In this document: positions 38,056-47,684 of the stretch, piece after piece | Layout of the letters: each line of letters begins with the position of its first letter | How positions within the stretch are numbered: the stretch's first letter is position 1 | NCBI RefSeq assembly: GCF_900457465.1 | Contig: NZ_UAUU01000002.1 | Span: forward strand, 1,171,467 to 1,235,466 | Length of the DNA stretch: 64,000 nucleotides | DNA from: Sphingobacterium multivorum | GTDB taxonomy: Bacteria > Bacteroidota > Bacteroidia > Sphingobacteriales > Sphingobacteriaceae | Direction: 5' to 3' | The notes under the pieces: generated by a model | Database searches by the model: none | What the model saw: only the letters and a program-made list of their open reading frames with translations | Told to the model about the DNA's origin: nothing | Position numbers and translations under genes: made by a program

Positions 38056-39585
38056 TTATTTCAAAAGCCACATCAATTGGTTGATTTCATCATTGCCTTT
38101 ATATTGGCGCTGCATGGCCTCGTCCAAATTTGCAGAATTATAATTGTACTCTAAAGATGGGTAACGCCACCGCATCGGTATTTTATCCGGTGCGACCGAA
38201 TTCAAACTTGATGTTGGATTGATCTTCCATTTAGGATAGCCCGTTCTTCTATAATCATAATATGGAGTCATACGTCCCTGCAAGTAACTGGCTAAATACT
38301 TTTGTGTCATAATCGCCTCCAGTTGAGCTTCTAGTACGACCGGAAATTGATTTCCATAAGTTGCTACCGCTGTATTGATGTAATTGGCATCTAACGGCAT
38401 ATTATGAGTGAATTGAGCCGTATTTGGCGTATTATCCGCTATAAATTTCATGGCAGCTTCAATGCCTTTCTTATACCAATTGACGGATGATTCGGCAACC
38501 CAGCCCCGCGCGGCAGCTTCGGCTATCACAAAACATAGATGTGCATAACTGTATTGTTGTGTTGGTTCACCACTAACTAGTTCAGTATAACGGTCATTCA
38601 ATTTAGAATAATCATTTTTCTTTTTTAACTCAGCAATTTCACTAAAGGAAAGAGAAGCATCTGTCCCTATGTACGCACTGAAATCATTAGACTGTTTACC
38701 GTTTGTGATTTGCAAAGCCGAAGGATTCGCATAATAAAATAGTCGTCTATCTTGATATTGTTTCAATCGGTCAATTATCTCTGTCGAAACAATAGGATAA
38801 ATAACAAAGCTATTGCTAATCTTATAAAAAGGATAGGTTTGGCTGGCCTTGTCCTCATGAACCACTTGAAAATTATCTGCGTTACTACCAAAGATCGGTT
38901 TACTGCTTAAGATTGATTTAAAACGTTCCTTTATCTTCAGATCGGCATCACTTTCTTTTTTACTTAATTGGATTAGAACATTCAATGCAAAGCTGTTTAC
39001 CAATTTGCGCCATTTCGTAACATCTCCAGCGAACAATGGATCACCATCAAATTTTTCACCTTCCGAGAAGAGCTTATCTGCAAGTTCCAATTCATTCAAA
39101 ATACCCAGAAAAACATCTTTTTGCGTATCATATTTTGGAAAGTAAACTTTATCCGTTTCCCCTTTTAATGCATCTTTATAGGGAATATCTCCGACACTCA
39201 TAGTCCCCTCGTAAAACTTCATCGCACGAGCAAAATACATCAAACCATTATAAGAGTTCTTAAGTTTTTCGCTTGTCGCAAACTCTCCCATAAAATGAGC
39301 ATCGTTGATCGAAGTCATTGAGATATCCCATTCTCCTAAACTATTATATTGATATCCCTCCGTCAACTCCGTCCAAGCGATTTCTTTGGTGAGCATATAA
39401 GGCTGCATAAACCCTTTAGTAGAAGGTTGACGTACCAAATTTAAAATTATACGAGTAGCCAACATGGAAGGTTTTACCACGGATGGTGTCTCAGGATTAG
39501 TATTGATCTCATCAAACTTGGAACAACTTGTCGATACCGCCAAAGTACCAAGGGCGATATACGTCAATAATCTTTTCATGTTCAT
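38056..39585 (-). CDS. SusD-like nutrient-binding outer-membrane lipoprotein
   Basis: A 509-residue lipoprotein (VSTSC, Cys 21) of the second SusD-like family. Typical stretches are FDEINTNPETPSVVKPSMLATRI near the N-terminus, NSYNGLMYFARAMKFYEGTM, VTKWRKLVNSFALNVLIQLSKK, and EAIMTQKYLASYLQGRMTPYYDYRRTGYP toward the end. It starts 16 bases after the SusC stop. The substrate is not obvious because no glycosidase is linked. Proteins of this subgroup can serve peptides or other nutrients as well as glycans. Confidence 0.9.
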   Translation of the reverse strand: MNMKRLLTYIALGTLAVSTSCSKFDEINTNPETPSVVKPSMLATRIILNLVRQPSTKGFMQPYMLTKEIAWTELTEGYQYNSLGEWDISMTSINDAHFMGEFATSEKLKNSYNGLMYFARAMKFYEGTMSVGDIPYKDALKGETDKVYFPKYDTQKDVFLGILNELELADKLFSEGEKFDGDPLFAGDVTKWRKLVNSFALNVLIQLSKKESDADLKIKERFKSILSSKPIFGSNADNFQVVHEDKASQTYPFYKISNSFVIYPIVSTEIIDRLKQYQDRRLFYYANPSALQITNGKQSNDFSAYIGTDASLSFSEIAELKKKNDYSKLNDRYTELVSGEPTQQYSYAHLCFVIAEAAARGWVAESSVNWYKKGIEAAMKFIADNTPNTAQFTHNMPLDANYINTAVATYGNQFPVVLEAQLEAIMTQKYLASYLQGRMTPYYDYRRTGYPKWKINPTSSLNSVAPDKIPMRWRYPSLEYNYNSANLDEAMQRQYKGNDEINQLMWLLK

Positions 39586-39601
39586 ATTTGTTTTGTAGTT
39601 T

Positions 39602-42600
39602 TTAAAAAGTTAGGTTAATATTAAAACCAATGTATCGCATCGATGGTGAACTTAAATCCTCAGACCCCACATCTGGATCAGAGAAACGAAACTCTTTGGT
39701 CCACAACAATAAGTTTTGCCCAGTCACGCCAACACTTGCACGTTTCGCTTTAAACTTCGAGGCGATTTTATCCGGCATTCGGTAGCTAAGCGACAATTCA
39801 CGTAGTTTAATGAATGTTTCATCCCAATAGTTCCATCGACCCGAATAGGCTCGTTTGTAATACCCTTCATATGAAACCACTTTATCATTTGGAGCAAATA
39901 CACGCGTATCCTCTGTAATCTGACCATACTTATCATAGGTCACACTACCGGAAATGATTTTAACACCTGGAGCGATAAAGGTTTTATTGCCATTAACCAC
40001 TTCCTCATAACGGTATGGTGTATCTGAATCAGGATGTGAACCTGTCTGCCACAAACGACCATTCATTGTTGAATAAGACATCCCTTTGATCCGTCCATCT
40101 AAACTAAAACCAAATGAGAAGTCTCTATAACGAAACTGATTTGAAAAACCCCAAAACCATTTTGGTGCAGTATATCCTACCAATTGATTGGCATATTGCG
40201 CCGAGATGGGCATCCCAGAACTATTTAATATCATTTGTCCGTCCGGAGAACGCTCCCAGTCCTTATATTCGATATAATCAGCTCGCAACCCTTCCTTAAC
40301 ATATAGAGCATCTTTTGAATACTGAGGATCTAGTTTATGAAAATAACGCATGTTTTGAGAGAGATTCATCGTGATATCCCACTGGAAATTTTCACGCTTA
40401 ATCGGTGTACCACCCAAGGTGATTTCATGCCCTTTAGTCATCTCTTCCTCTTTCGTATTGATCAAACGCTCCTCAAATCCTGTAGTTTTTGAAATCTTAG
40501 CTTTGACGATCTGATTGTGCAATAAACGATAATAGCGGGTATAATTACCGTACAACCGATTATTCAATACCGCGAAGTCAAACCCGAACTCGGTCAAATC
40601 GCGTTGCGTAGGTGAAATCGAGTAGTCTTTGATAATATTTGGATAAGAGGCTGTTGGTAGGCCATTCCAAACATTGCTTGTTACCGAAAAAGTTGAATTT
40701 ATCTCATATGGATTCAGTACGGATTTTGTAATCGCCCAAGATCCCCTTACCTTGAACATATCCAACCAAAGAGGTTTTGATGGAAGCAGGTCCGTAACAA
40801 CAACACTTCCCGAAACTGAAGGATAAAAATAAGAACGATGATCCTTTGTTAACGTTGAAACCCAATCATTACGTCCAGTAGCTTCCAAAAAGATCGCATT
40901 TCGCCAAGACAAAGAAAGACGTCCATAAAGCCCATTTCGCATTTCTTTAATACGGGATTCTACCGCCTTTGCAGGATCGATTGAATTCCGTAATGAATAA
41001 AATCCTGGAATTGACAAACCGTTAACTGTATTTGCGATCAAATTATTATCCTTGCTATAGAAAATAGACCCCCCTAATAATCCATCAACTCCCCAGTCGC
41101 CAAAATTTTTCTTGGCAGTAAAAATCGCATCGTTCGTAGTCGCAAAGCCATCATAATCGGCTTTCATATACTTCCCTTTACTATCAAAACCACCGAAATC
41201 TTCAAATCCGCCCCGTGTTCCATATATTCCGATCGGATTTTGCTGTGTTCTTGACTTGCCATAATAATCATAACCCGATCGCACCATGAATTTCGCCCAA
41301 TCGTTCACCTTATAATTCAAGGTAACAGCGGCATTCACCTTATTGATCAATTCGGGAGTAGTTTTTTCGTGCGCGATCAAGTACGGATTATCATACCACC
41401 CTTTATACATCCAGTTTTGAGACTGGTCTTTCACTAGCCAATAGTCTTTGTAATCTTTCAAATTATATTCGGGGCCGGTCCACACTAAGATATTATAGAT
41501 GTATCCTTGATCATTATAGCCGGAACCAAAATTATTAGAGGAAGAACTTCGGTTATACCCAAGCCTAGTTTCTAAGTCAAATTTCTCACTGATCTTTGTT
41601 GTTCCTGTCACCGAAATATTTGTCAGGTTCAACTTTTGATTGGGATACTGTCCTTTATTATAAATATGATTAATGGATGTTCTTATGCTTCCATGGTCCC
41701 CTTGATTAGTAAAGCTGACAGTATTATTGGTGATAAACCCTGGTTCCAAAAAGTTTTTAAAATTGTCCTTACCCCTTGACGTAAGCTCACTTACTTCATA
41801 CTGTTTGCTAATTGGATTCCATTGTTCGGCAGTTCGGCCAATATCCAATTTATCCCCCCAGACATAATCATCATTGTTAAATTTTCCGGACTCTCCCGAA
41901 GAATAGCTATGCTGCACCTCAGGCAACGCAAGATAGCCTGAAAAGAACATATTATTGGTATTCACCGTAATCTCTGTTCCTTTCTCTGCTAAACCTTTTT
42001 TGGTCGTGATCATGATGGCTCCTCCTTGTCCCTTACTTCCATAAAGGGCGGTAGCGGTAGCTCCTTTCAAAACGGTCATATCCTGGATATTGTCAACAGG
42101 GACATCCCTTAGGTCCATATTTTCGTAAGCCACGCCATCAATGACCAAAATAGGTGTCAGTCCACGTACTTCGATTTGTGGTGTTTTGTTAAATTCTGTA
42201 CTATTCATAACGCGTACACCGGAAATACGTCCGGTCAAAGTCGTCCCGACATCTACTCCTTTAACACGCGTCAAATCTTCTCCCTTCACACTTTGAGTTG
42301 AATAGCCCAAAGCCCTTTGCTCTCTTTTTATACCCAACGCTGTCACAACAACCTCTTCCAATGCTTCGGAGGATTTGGCTAGTTTAATAGTCCCTGCTTG
42401 TGCCGCCAAAATTTCAATACTTTCATACCCTATATAGGAAATCTGAAGGATTGCATCGTCAGCAGTATTTGGCAATTTGAAAACACCACTACCATCCGTA
42501 GTAACAGCAACAGCAGTCCCTTTCACACGTACTGTGACACCAGCGATAGGCTGACCTGTTTCCTGATCGACAACCTTACCCCTAATCTCGTTGGAAACAG

Positions 42601-42949
42601 CGGAAATCGGCTTATCATTCTTACTTCTAACATCATTATTGGTTCTCTTCGAGACCACATACAGCTTCTCATCAATTTTCTTGACCTCCAGATTTCCGTC
42701 CGAAATGGTCTGAATAAATTGAACAATCTGCTCCTTTTTCAATGTACTCAAATCAACTAAGTCATTGACTTTTTGATTTGATATCGAAGCGTCATAGCCA
42801 AATTTGACATTAAATTTTTGTTCCATTCGTGTGAGGATTTTCCCAATTCCTTCACTGGTCGAAAATTGTGATGCCATGGTCTGAAGTGCAAGCGACTGAA
42901 AGAGCAAGGCACTTCCCATAAGTTTTAAATAGTAATTGGTTCTTTTCAT
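39602..42949 (-). CDS. SusC-type TonB-dependent transducer with STN domain
   Basis: A 1115-residue receptor with an N-terminal secretin/TonB short (STN) domain (about 32-100; ILTRMEQKFNVKFGYDASI), which in this class contacts the FecR anti-sigma factor. It is followed by a carboxypeptidase-like domain (IRGKVVDQETGQPIAGVTVRVKG), plug (LEEVVVTALGIKREQRALGYSTQSV; LKGATATALYGSKGQGGAIMITTKKG) and barrel ending in RYIGFNINLTF. Substrate binding should signal through FecR to the ECF sigma factor and induce this operon. The start is 3 bases after the anti-sigma stop. Confidence 0.92.
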   Translation of the reverse strand: MKRTNYYLKLMGSALLFQSLALQTMASQFSTSEGIGKILTRMEQKFNVKFGYDASISNQKVNDLVDLSTLKKEQIVQFIQTISDGNLEVKKIDEKLYVVSKRTNNDVRSKNDKPISAVSNEIRGKVVDQETGQPIAGVTVRVKGTAVAVTTDGSGVFKLPNTADDAILQISYIGYESIEILAAQAGTIKLAKSSEALEEVVVTALGIKREQRALGYSTQSVKGEDLTRVKGVDVGTTLTGRISGVRVMNSTEFNKTPQIEVRGLTPILVIDGVAYENMDLRDVPVDNIQDMTVLKGATATALYGSKGQGGAIMITTKKGLAEKGTEITVNTNNMFFSGYLALPEVQHSYSSGESGKFNNDDYVWGDKLDIGRTAEQWNPISKQYEVSELTSRGKDNFKNFLEPGFITNNTVSFTNQGDHGSIRTSINHIYNKGQYPNQKLNLTNISVTGTTKISEKFDLETRLGYNRSSSSNNFGSGYNDQGYIYNILVWTGPEYNLKDYKDYWLVKDQSQNWMYKGWYDNPYLIAHEKTTPELINKVNAAVTLNYKVNDWAKFMVRSGYDYYGKSRTQQNPIGIYGTRGGFEDFGGFDSKGKYMKADYDGFATTNDAIFTAKKNFGDWGVDGLLGGSIFYSKDNNLIANTVNGLSIPGFYSLRNSIDPAKAVESRIKEMRNGLYGRLSLSWRNAIFLEATGRNDWVSTLTKDHRSYFYPSVSGSVVVTDLLPSKPLWLDMFKVRGSWAITKSVLNPYEINSTFSVTSNVWNGLPTASYPNIIKDYSISPTQRDLTEFGFDFAVLNNRLYGNYTRYYRLLHNQIVKAKISKTTGFEERLINTKEEEMTKGHEITLGGTPIKRENFQWDITMNLSQNMRYFHKLDPQYSKDALYVKEGLRADYIEYKDWERSPDGQMILNSSGMPISAQYANQLVGYTAPKWFWGFSNQFRYRDFSFGFSLDGRIKGMSYSTMNGRLWQTGSHPDSDTPYRYEEVVNGNKTFIAPGVKIISGSVTYDKYGQITEDTRVFAPNDKVVSYEGYYKRAYSGRWNYWDETFIKLRELSLSYRMPDKIASKFKAKRASVGVTGQNLLLWTKEFRFSDPDVGSEDLSSPSMRYIGFNINLTF

Positions 42950-42952
42950 AAA

Positions 42953-43909
42953 TTACTTTTTATGGATAATTATTTGATTAAATGCGGTATTAAGCATCGT
43001 AAGTGATTTTTCTAGATCACTTGCTGGTAGATAACCTGTATAACTTTCCGTCCGGAAAGAGTCTATCAATTCGAGGTTACTATCCGGATAAAGGTTATTG
43101 AGATCGGCGACGATCTGGGTAAGAGGAACTTGATTAAACGATAAAAGATCACTCTTCCAATTTGTTGCGCTGGTCGTATCTGCTTTGGATACATCAAATT
43201 GCTTTTGTCGCTCATCATAGGCAACTTGCTGCCCAGGTTTCACAATGGAATATTCCTTCCCGCGAGATACACATACGCGGCCATGATTTAATACCAAACG
43301 ACTGTGCCCCTGCGAACAGTTTAAGTTAAAGGCTGTGCCCAGCACACGAACATCAAAGTCGCCCGAACTGGCTATCACAAAAGGTTGCTCAGGATTTTTG
43401 GCGACTTCAAAAAAGGCTTCGCCTGAAAGTTTGATCCGACGTAAACTGTCTGTATCAAAATCTGACAACAATTCAATCTGTGCTCCCTGTCGCAGAGAAA
43501 CATGTGTACCATCTGGCAGTACCAGCCTCTTCACAAATTTTGTCGGATTAGAATAATGGACAGTTGCGTAGGCTGCGTTCTTATGTTGCTCCCCAAACTT
43601 AAATTGAAATAAGAAAGCAAGGCCGATCAACAGTAAACAGGCAGCGGCGGAAATGACAGACCAACGTCTTTTCCAAATAGGTACTACACGCGTCGTCAAT
43701 GGCGTACCTGTAATCGTAAAGAAGATATCTTCAGAAGTTGTTTTGTTCAGTTCACAATCACGATCATCTAGCGCAACAACCTCTTCCACATCTGGAAGTT
43801 CATCCCTGTCACAAGAAGTCAGTAAATCAAGAAATATGGCGTTTTCCTCGGGACTAAGTTCTCCCTTAAGGAATTTTCTATATAAAGCAGCTATTTTGGA
43901 ATTCATCAT
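42953..43909 (-). CDS. FecR-family anti-sigma factor
   Basis: A 318-residue inner-membrane protein: a cytoplasmic N-terminal region (1-85), one membrane span (about 86-107, VISAAACLLLIGLAFLFQF), a periplasmic FecR domain (VKRLVLPDGTHVSLRQGAQIELLSDF... FFEVAKNPEQPFVIASSGDFDVRVLGTAFNL) and a C-terminal DUF4974-type STN-like domain (LSFNQVPLTQIVADLNNLY). It holds the sigma factor encoded just upstream until the STN-type SusC signals. Confidence 0.92.
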   Translation of the reverse strand: MMNSKIAALYRKFLKGELSPEENAIFLDLLTSCDRDELPDVEEVVALDDRDCELNKTTSEDIFFTITGTPLTTRVVPIWKRRWSVISAAACLLLIGLAFLFQFKFGEQHKNAAYATVHYSNPTKFVKRLVLPDGTHVSLRQGAQIELLSDFDTDSLRRIKLSGEAFFEVAKNPEQPFVIASSGDFDVRVLGTAFNLNCSQGHSRLVLNHGRVCVSRGKEYSIVKPGQQVAYDERQKQFDVSKADTTSATNWKSDLLSFNQVPLTQIVADLNNLYPDSNLELIDSFRTESYTGYLPASDLEKSLTMLNTAFNQIIIHKK

Positions 43910-43965
43910 CTATGCCCATCTTTAAATACATATACGTACCTCGATGACCAGAAGACGATGCGGCT

Positions 43966-44520
43966 CTAAAAAATATTTAAAAAAATCAATAGGGCTATTG
44001 AAATCTCAAAATGATCAATAATATATTGCCGAACAAACTTGTTGCCTTTAACCAATTGATCACGGACGGTATTAACGGAAATCCCAAGCCTATCTGCAAT
44101 TTCCTGATTATCCAAAAACTCTTCTTTACTCAAAAGAAAAATTTCGAGTCGCGCTTTCGGGAGTTTTGAAATGGCCTCACGATAAACGCGCTCCAAATCT
44201 TTAAACCGAATAGCTTCCTCATTCGAATTGTCTACCAATTTGGTCTGATCGATGTCTGTAGCCTGAAATTGGAATCTGACCTTTTGTTTTCGCAATTCGT
44301 CGAAAACAAGATTTCGGGCAATCGTATAGAGGTAAGACTGCGGATTTTTATTCCCATCTAATTCTGCCCATTTTTTCCAAATTCGAGAGAATGTTTCCTG
44401 GACTAAATCTGCGGCAGCTGGTTCTTCTTTCAGATGTAAATAAGCATATTTATACACTTTGTCCTTATACAACAAAAAGAAAGTTTTAAAATCCAAGGCA
44501 TTATTATTTTCAATAGGCAT
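43966..44520 (-). CDS. ECF RNA polymerase sigma factor
   Basis: A 184-residue sigma factor. Region 2 is YKDKVYKYAYLHLKEEPAAADLVQETFSRIWKKW with NPQSYLYTIARNLVFDELRK; region 4 is LPKARLEIFLLSKEEFLDNQEIADRLGISVNTVRDQLVKG. The hydrophobic tail IALLIFLNIF is common in Bacteroidota ECF factors. It is first in the ECF-FecR-SusC-SusD unit and likely autoregulates it. Confidence 0.93.
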   Translation of the reverse strand: MPIENNNALDFKTFFLLYKDKVYKYAYLHLKEEPAAADLVQETFSRIWKKWAELDGNKNPQSYLYTIARNLVFDELRKQKVRFQFQATDIDQTKLVDNSNEEAIRFKDLERVYREAISKLPKARLEIFLLSKEEFLDNQEIADRLGISVNTVRDQLVKGNKFVRQYIIDHFEISIALLIFLNIF

Positions 44521-44819
44521 TCTTCATCACATATAATTGATCCTACAAGTTTAGTGAGAATTTTTTAAAATATGCCCATAAATGCGTGGGATATGCGACA
44601 AGTAGACCCAGATTCACAAGTGATAACAATTTAATTACAATCAATTTATATTAAATTAACACCAATTTCATGGGATATTCGATCAACAAAATAATGTCTA
44701 AAGGACCACACCATCTTATACAGCAAAGGATAGCCTGACTTAGATGCATAAAAAAGTTCCATTGCAGGTAGGCAATGGAACTTTTATGTATTCCTGTATT
44801 TCTATAGTCGATACACGAG
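44521..44819. other. Intergenic region upstream of ECF sigma gene
   Basis: About 300 AT-rich bases. They contain the terminator of the gene ending at 44820 and, near 44521-44600, the presumed sigma-gene promoter. No further gene is seen. Confidence 0.4.
44752..44785 (-). terminator. Intrinsic terminator after DUF3843-like gene
   Basis: A 14-bp perfect stem AAAAGTTCCATTGC / GCAATGGAACTTTT with a 6-nt loop and T-run exit. Confidence 0.88.
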
Positions 44820-46403
44820 TTATTTTAATAATGGAAATGGTCCCAAGAAGTAAGTTCCTCGTTTATAGAAACGGAGAAAGAAATCAAGGACCTCGTCGTT
44901 CACCGGAAAGAAGAACTGTTTGTCCACTTCCGCCTTGAATAGATTAACATAGTACTTCGGCAACTCACTTGGGAAAAAATCTTCGACCAAAAGATTCAAA
45001 AAGTAGCGTGCATAAGGCACCTCAATTTCACCATCTTTCTCCGCGAAGTCGTTATTCTTTAATGGGAAAAATTCCGCTATACCGCCAAAAACTTCTAAAC
45101 CCGTTTTTGGATTAAAGAATACCGTAACTTGGGCATCTTCCGTAAGATCCAAATTTGATTCTGGAAGTGGAGATTCTTCTTTGCTCGGGTATTTTTGTTG
45201 ATACTTCTTAAAGAAATCTGTTGCAAACTCCTTCACTTCTTTTCCTTCCATAAACGCAACAGCCGCCTTATGTTCTGACTGGAACAATTTGCCCATATCT
45301 TTCAGCTGCTTTTCCGTTTTCTTCAAACTCTTATCCTTACCATTCAAGGCCTCAATGCGATAAGTCATCTCATACTGCTCCGGTAAATCAAAATTTACCT
45401 CATCGGTATTCACAACGGTCATGATTCCAGAGAGATTCCAAGCATCTTTCCATGGCACAATTTCCATATAGAAAGATAAGGTTTCCGTAGGTTCAACAAA
45501 TTGCTGTATAGAGTCCTTAAAGATTTTAAATGCTGTCTTTGTACCGATATGTTTTACATGCACATAAAGCTCGTCCGCTTTTACATATTCAAAAAAACTA
45601 TTAATACGATTACCTAAAGTTTTGACAATACCATATAGCGCATGTTCTTTGCCAACCACCTCAGCTACAAATTCAGATGCCTTCAATGCAAACAGATGCA
45701 GTCTGTAATTATTGAAATGGTTATCTCGAACGCGATAGATCATCTGTTGTAACTGATTCTGATCGTGTTGATATCGCCCTATCTCCGCAACTTGCATCAA
45801 ATGATTGAGATTGGTGTTATATTCACCCGCTGTCAGGTAATTTGTGGCAACAAGCTTTTCAATAAAATTACGGACTTCAAAATAGTTCGCCCCTTCGTCC
45901 AAAACATATTCTAGTTTTAACTTTTCATTTTCAGGAGCAACTTCATAATGTTCTTCCAAGATCGAATAGGCCAAATCTGTAACCAATTGGATCAAACGAC
46001 CACGGGGATCAATAAATAAATGTGGATTACGTTCACTGAAAAATAACCAGGTCAATACAGCTATATCTTCACTATTAATATCCTCAGCATAATAATCCGT
46101 TAGGTCATTATCATTATAAAAAGGCAAAAGTTGATTGTATAGTTCTGTATGGATCGTTCTAAAAGCAGCAAAAATTCCTGTTTTCGCAATAACGTCTTCT
46201 AAGTAACACGTTAGATAGATACTCAATGTCTTTAAAGTATCGGTATGGATGAGATCATTTGTCTCTTGCTCCTCAAACCATAGTGTAGATAAACTATCAT
46301 TGATTTCATTTGCAACGCGTAAGTAATAACTATCTATTTCGTTTGTTTTTTGATAAGTATGGTGTGCTATCCAGTCTTGAATAAAAATTCTGTTTCCTCT
46401 CAT
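44820..46403 (-). CDS. DUF3843-like protein of unknown function
   Basis: I prefer the start at 46403, where MRGNRIFIQDWIAHHTYQKTNEIDSYYLRVANEI begins. The open frame continues upstream to 46511, but that extension is Cys- and aromatic-rich and not protein-like. The 527-residue protein is cytoplasmic (no signal or membrane span), mostly helical, and ends FFLRFYKRGTYFLGPFPLLK. The IKDW-like start and FLGP ending fit Bacteroidota proteins annotated DUF3843. Function is unknown. It follows the capsule phosphatase but is separated from it by about 160 bases. Confidence 0.7.
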   Translation of the reverse strand: MRGNRIFIQDWIAHHTYQKTNEIDSYYLRVANEINDSLSTLWFEEQETNDLIHTDTLKTLSIYLTCYLEDVIAKTGIFAAFRTIHTELYNQLLPFYNDNDLTDYYAEDINSEDIAVLTWLFFSERNPHLFIDPRGRLIQLVTDLAYSILEEHYEVAPENEKLKLEYVLDEGANYFEVRNFIEKLVATNYLTAGEYNTNLNHLMQVAEIGRYQHDQNQLQQMIYRVRDNHFNNYRLHLFALKASEFVAEVVGKEHALYGIVKTLGNRINSFFEYVKADELYVHVKHIGTKTAFKIFKDSIQQFVEPTETLSFYMEIVPWKDAWNLSGIMTVVNTDEVNFDLPEQYEMTYRIEALNGKDKSLKKTEKQLKDMGKLFQSEHKAAVAFMEGKEVKEFATDFFKKYQQKYPSKEESPLPESNLDLTEDAQVTVFFNPKTGLEVFGGIAEFFPLKNNDFAEKDGEIEVPYARYFLNLLVEDFFPSELPKYYVNLFKAEVDKQFFFPVNDEVLDFFLRFYKRGTYFLGPFPLLK

Positions 46404-46565
46404 ATGAAAAATGCTAAAACCAAAAGTAGCCAAATTTTCGAAATATCCATACGGGCAAAACACAAGATAGCAGAAATAGGACTCACTATTCGCCACTTTT
46501 CTTAACAACAAAATATATTAAGACGAATTAGACTAATTATTTTAGGAATAATAACTTCAAAACTA

Positions 46566-47363
46566 CTAACCAGCAACGTTCACACTATCAAGTGTTAAGT
46601 GATCTTGAAGCGACGAGTTAATTATATTACAAGTTTTAAGTAAATCTCTAACAGGATATTTTGCAACGACCTCTTCCAATGCAACTAGATGGCGTTGGTG
46701 ATGAGTATCTGTTCCGACAAAATCATACATACCCGATTTGATCATGGTTAATGCAGCAGATTTAACTTCAACACCGTAATAACGACTTATCGATAACAAA
46801 TTTAATTGTAGCATACATCCTGCATCCTTAATCTGCTTATACATATTAAAATTATAATGATAATAGTTATAACGCTCCGGGTGAGCTAAAATTGGTTTAT
46901 ATCCCAAATTCTGAATATCAAGGATAGTTTTAAATAACGCTCTAGACTCTTGAAGATATGACATTTCAATAAGCACATAACCGCCCGGCATTACACACAA
47001 CTCATTTGAACCGATTAATTTCTCAATCCCATCATCTACCATATGTTCAGCAGCATGAAATATCTCTGGAGAATTTGGTATCTTTTTCAATTCTTTGACC
47101 AACAAATCCTTTGATTTTTCAATTGTACTCAAAGTGTTAGGATGAACACCTTCTATTATATGCGGCGTACAGATAAATTTATCAAATCCCATTCTGTTTA
47201 AGCCTTTAATTAACTCTATCGACTGATCAACAGATTGACTTCCATCATCAATTCCTGGTAAAATATGGTTATGCATATCGACCTCTAGAAAGGCTAATTT
47301 TCCTACAACCTTTATCTTTGAATCCTTTTTCTTGCCCGTAAACAATTTTGACAATATCCCCAT
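46566..47363 (-). CDS. CpsB/CapC-type tyrosine-protein phosphatase (PHP family)
   Basis: A 265-residue PHP-fold metal phosphatase. DMHNHILPGIDDGSQSVDQSIEL is the first metal-binding motif (H32, H34), CTPHIIEGVHPN the second, and ILAHPERYNYY and DFVGTDTHHQRHL the later ones. CpsB-type enzymes dephosphorylate the Wzc-like tyrosine kinase that controls capsule export, and that kinase is the next gene upstream. They are separated by 321 bases, so the phosphatase may have its own promoter. Confidence 0.9.
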   Translation of the reverse strand: MGILSKLFTGKKKDSKIKVVGKLAFLEVDMHNHILPGIDDGSQSVDQSIELIKGLNRMGFDKFICTPHIIEGVHPNTLSTIEKSKDLLVKELKKIPNSPEIFHAAEHMVDDGIEKLIGSNELCVMPGGYVLIEMSYLQESRALFKTILDIQNLGYKPILAHPERYNYYHYNFNMYKQIKDAGCMLQLNLLSISRYYGVEVKSAALTMIKSGMYDFVGTDTHHQRHLVALEEVVAKYPVRDLLKTCNIINSSLQDHLTLDSVNVAG

Positions 47364-47684
47364 ATACTAATCAAATAATTTTAAAGTAATTTAATAGAAA
47401 CTACAAATATAACGGAAAACATAAACAAAACGCTACAGTTAAACATAATTTATTTAAAAAACCAATTCCTTTCTATAGAAAAAACTAATTTAATAGTTGT
47501 AACTAATTTTTGTAAAAGCTCAAAATATTACATTATAACCTTTTATTTACAGTTTATGCAGAAATGCTTTGAAACTGCTTTTCAAAAAAACTCCAAATTA
47601 ATACAGCAAAAAGAGTACCAACAAAAAAGCACCAATACTAAATATTGATGCCTTTTAATAATTGATATAATATCTGATAACTAG
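47364..47684. other. Long intergenic region between tyrosine kinase and phosphatase
   Basis: A 321-base spacer of very high AT content inside what would otherwise be a capsule operon. I see no ORF, strong hairpin or tRNA. It probably holds a promoter for the phosphatase gene. Confidence 0.4.
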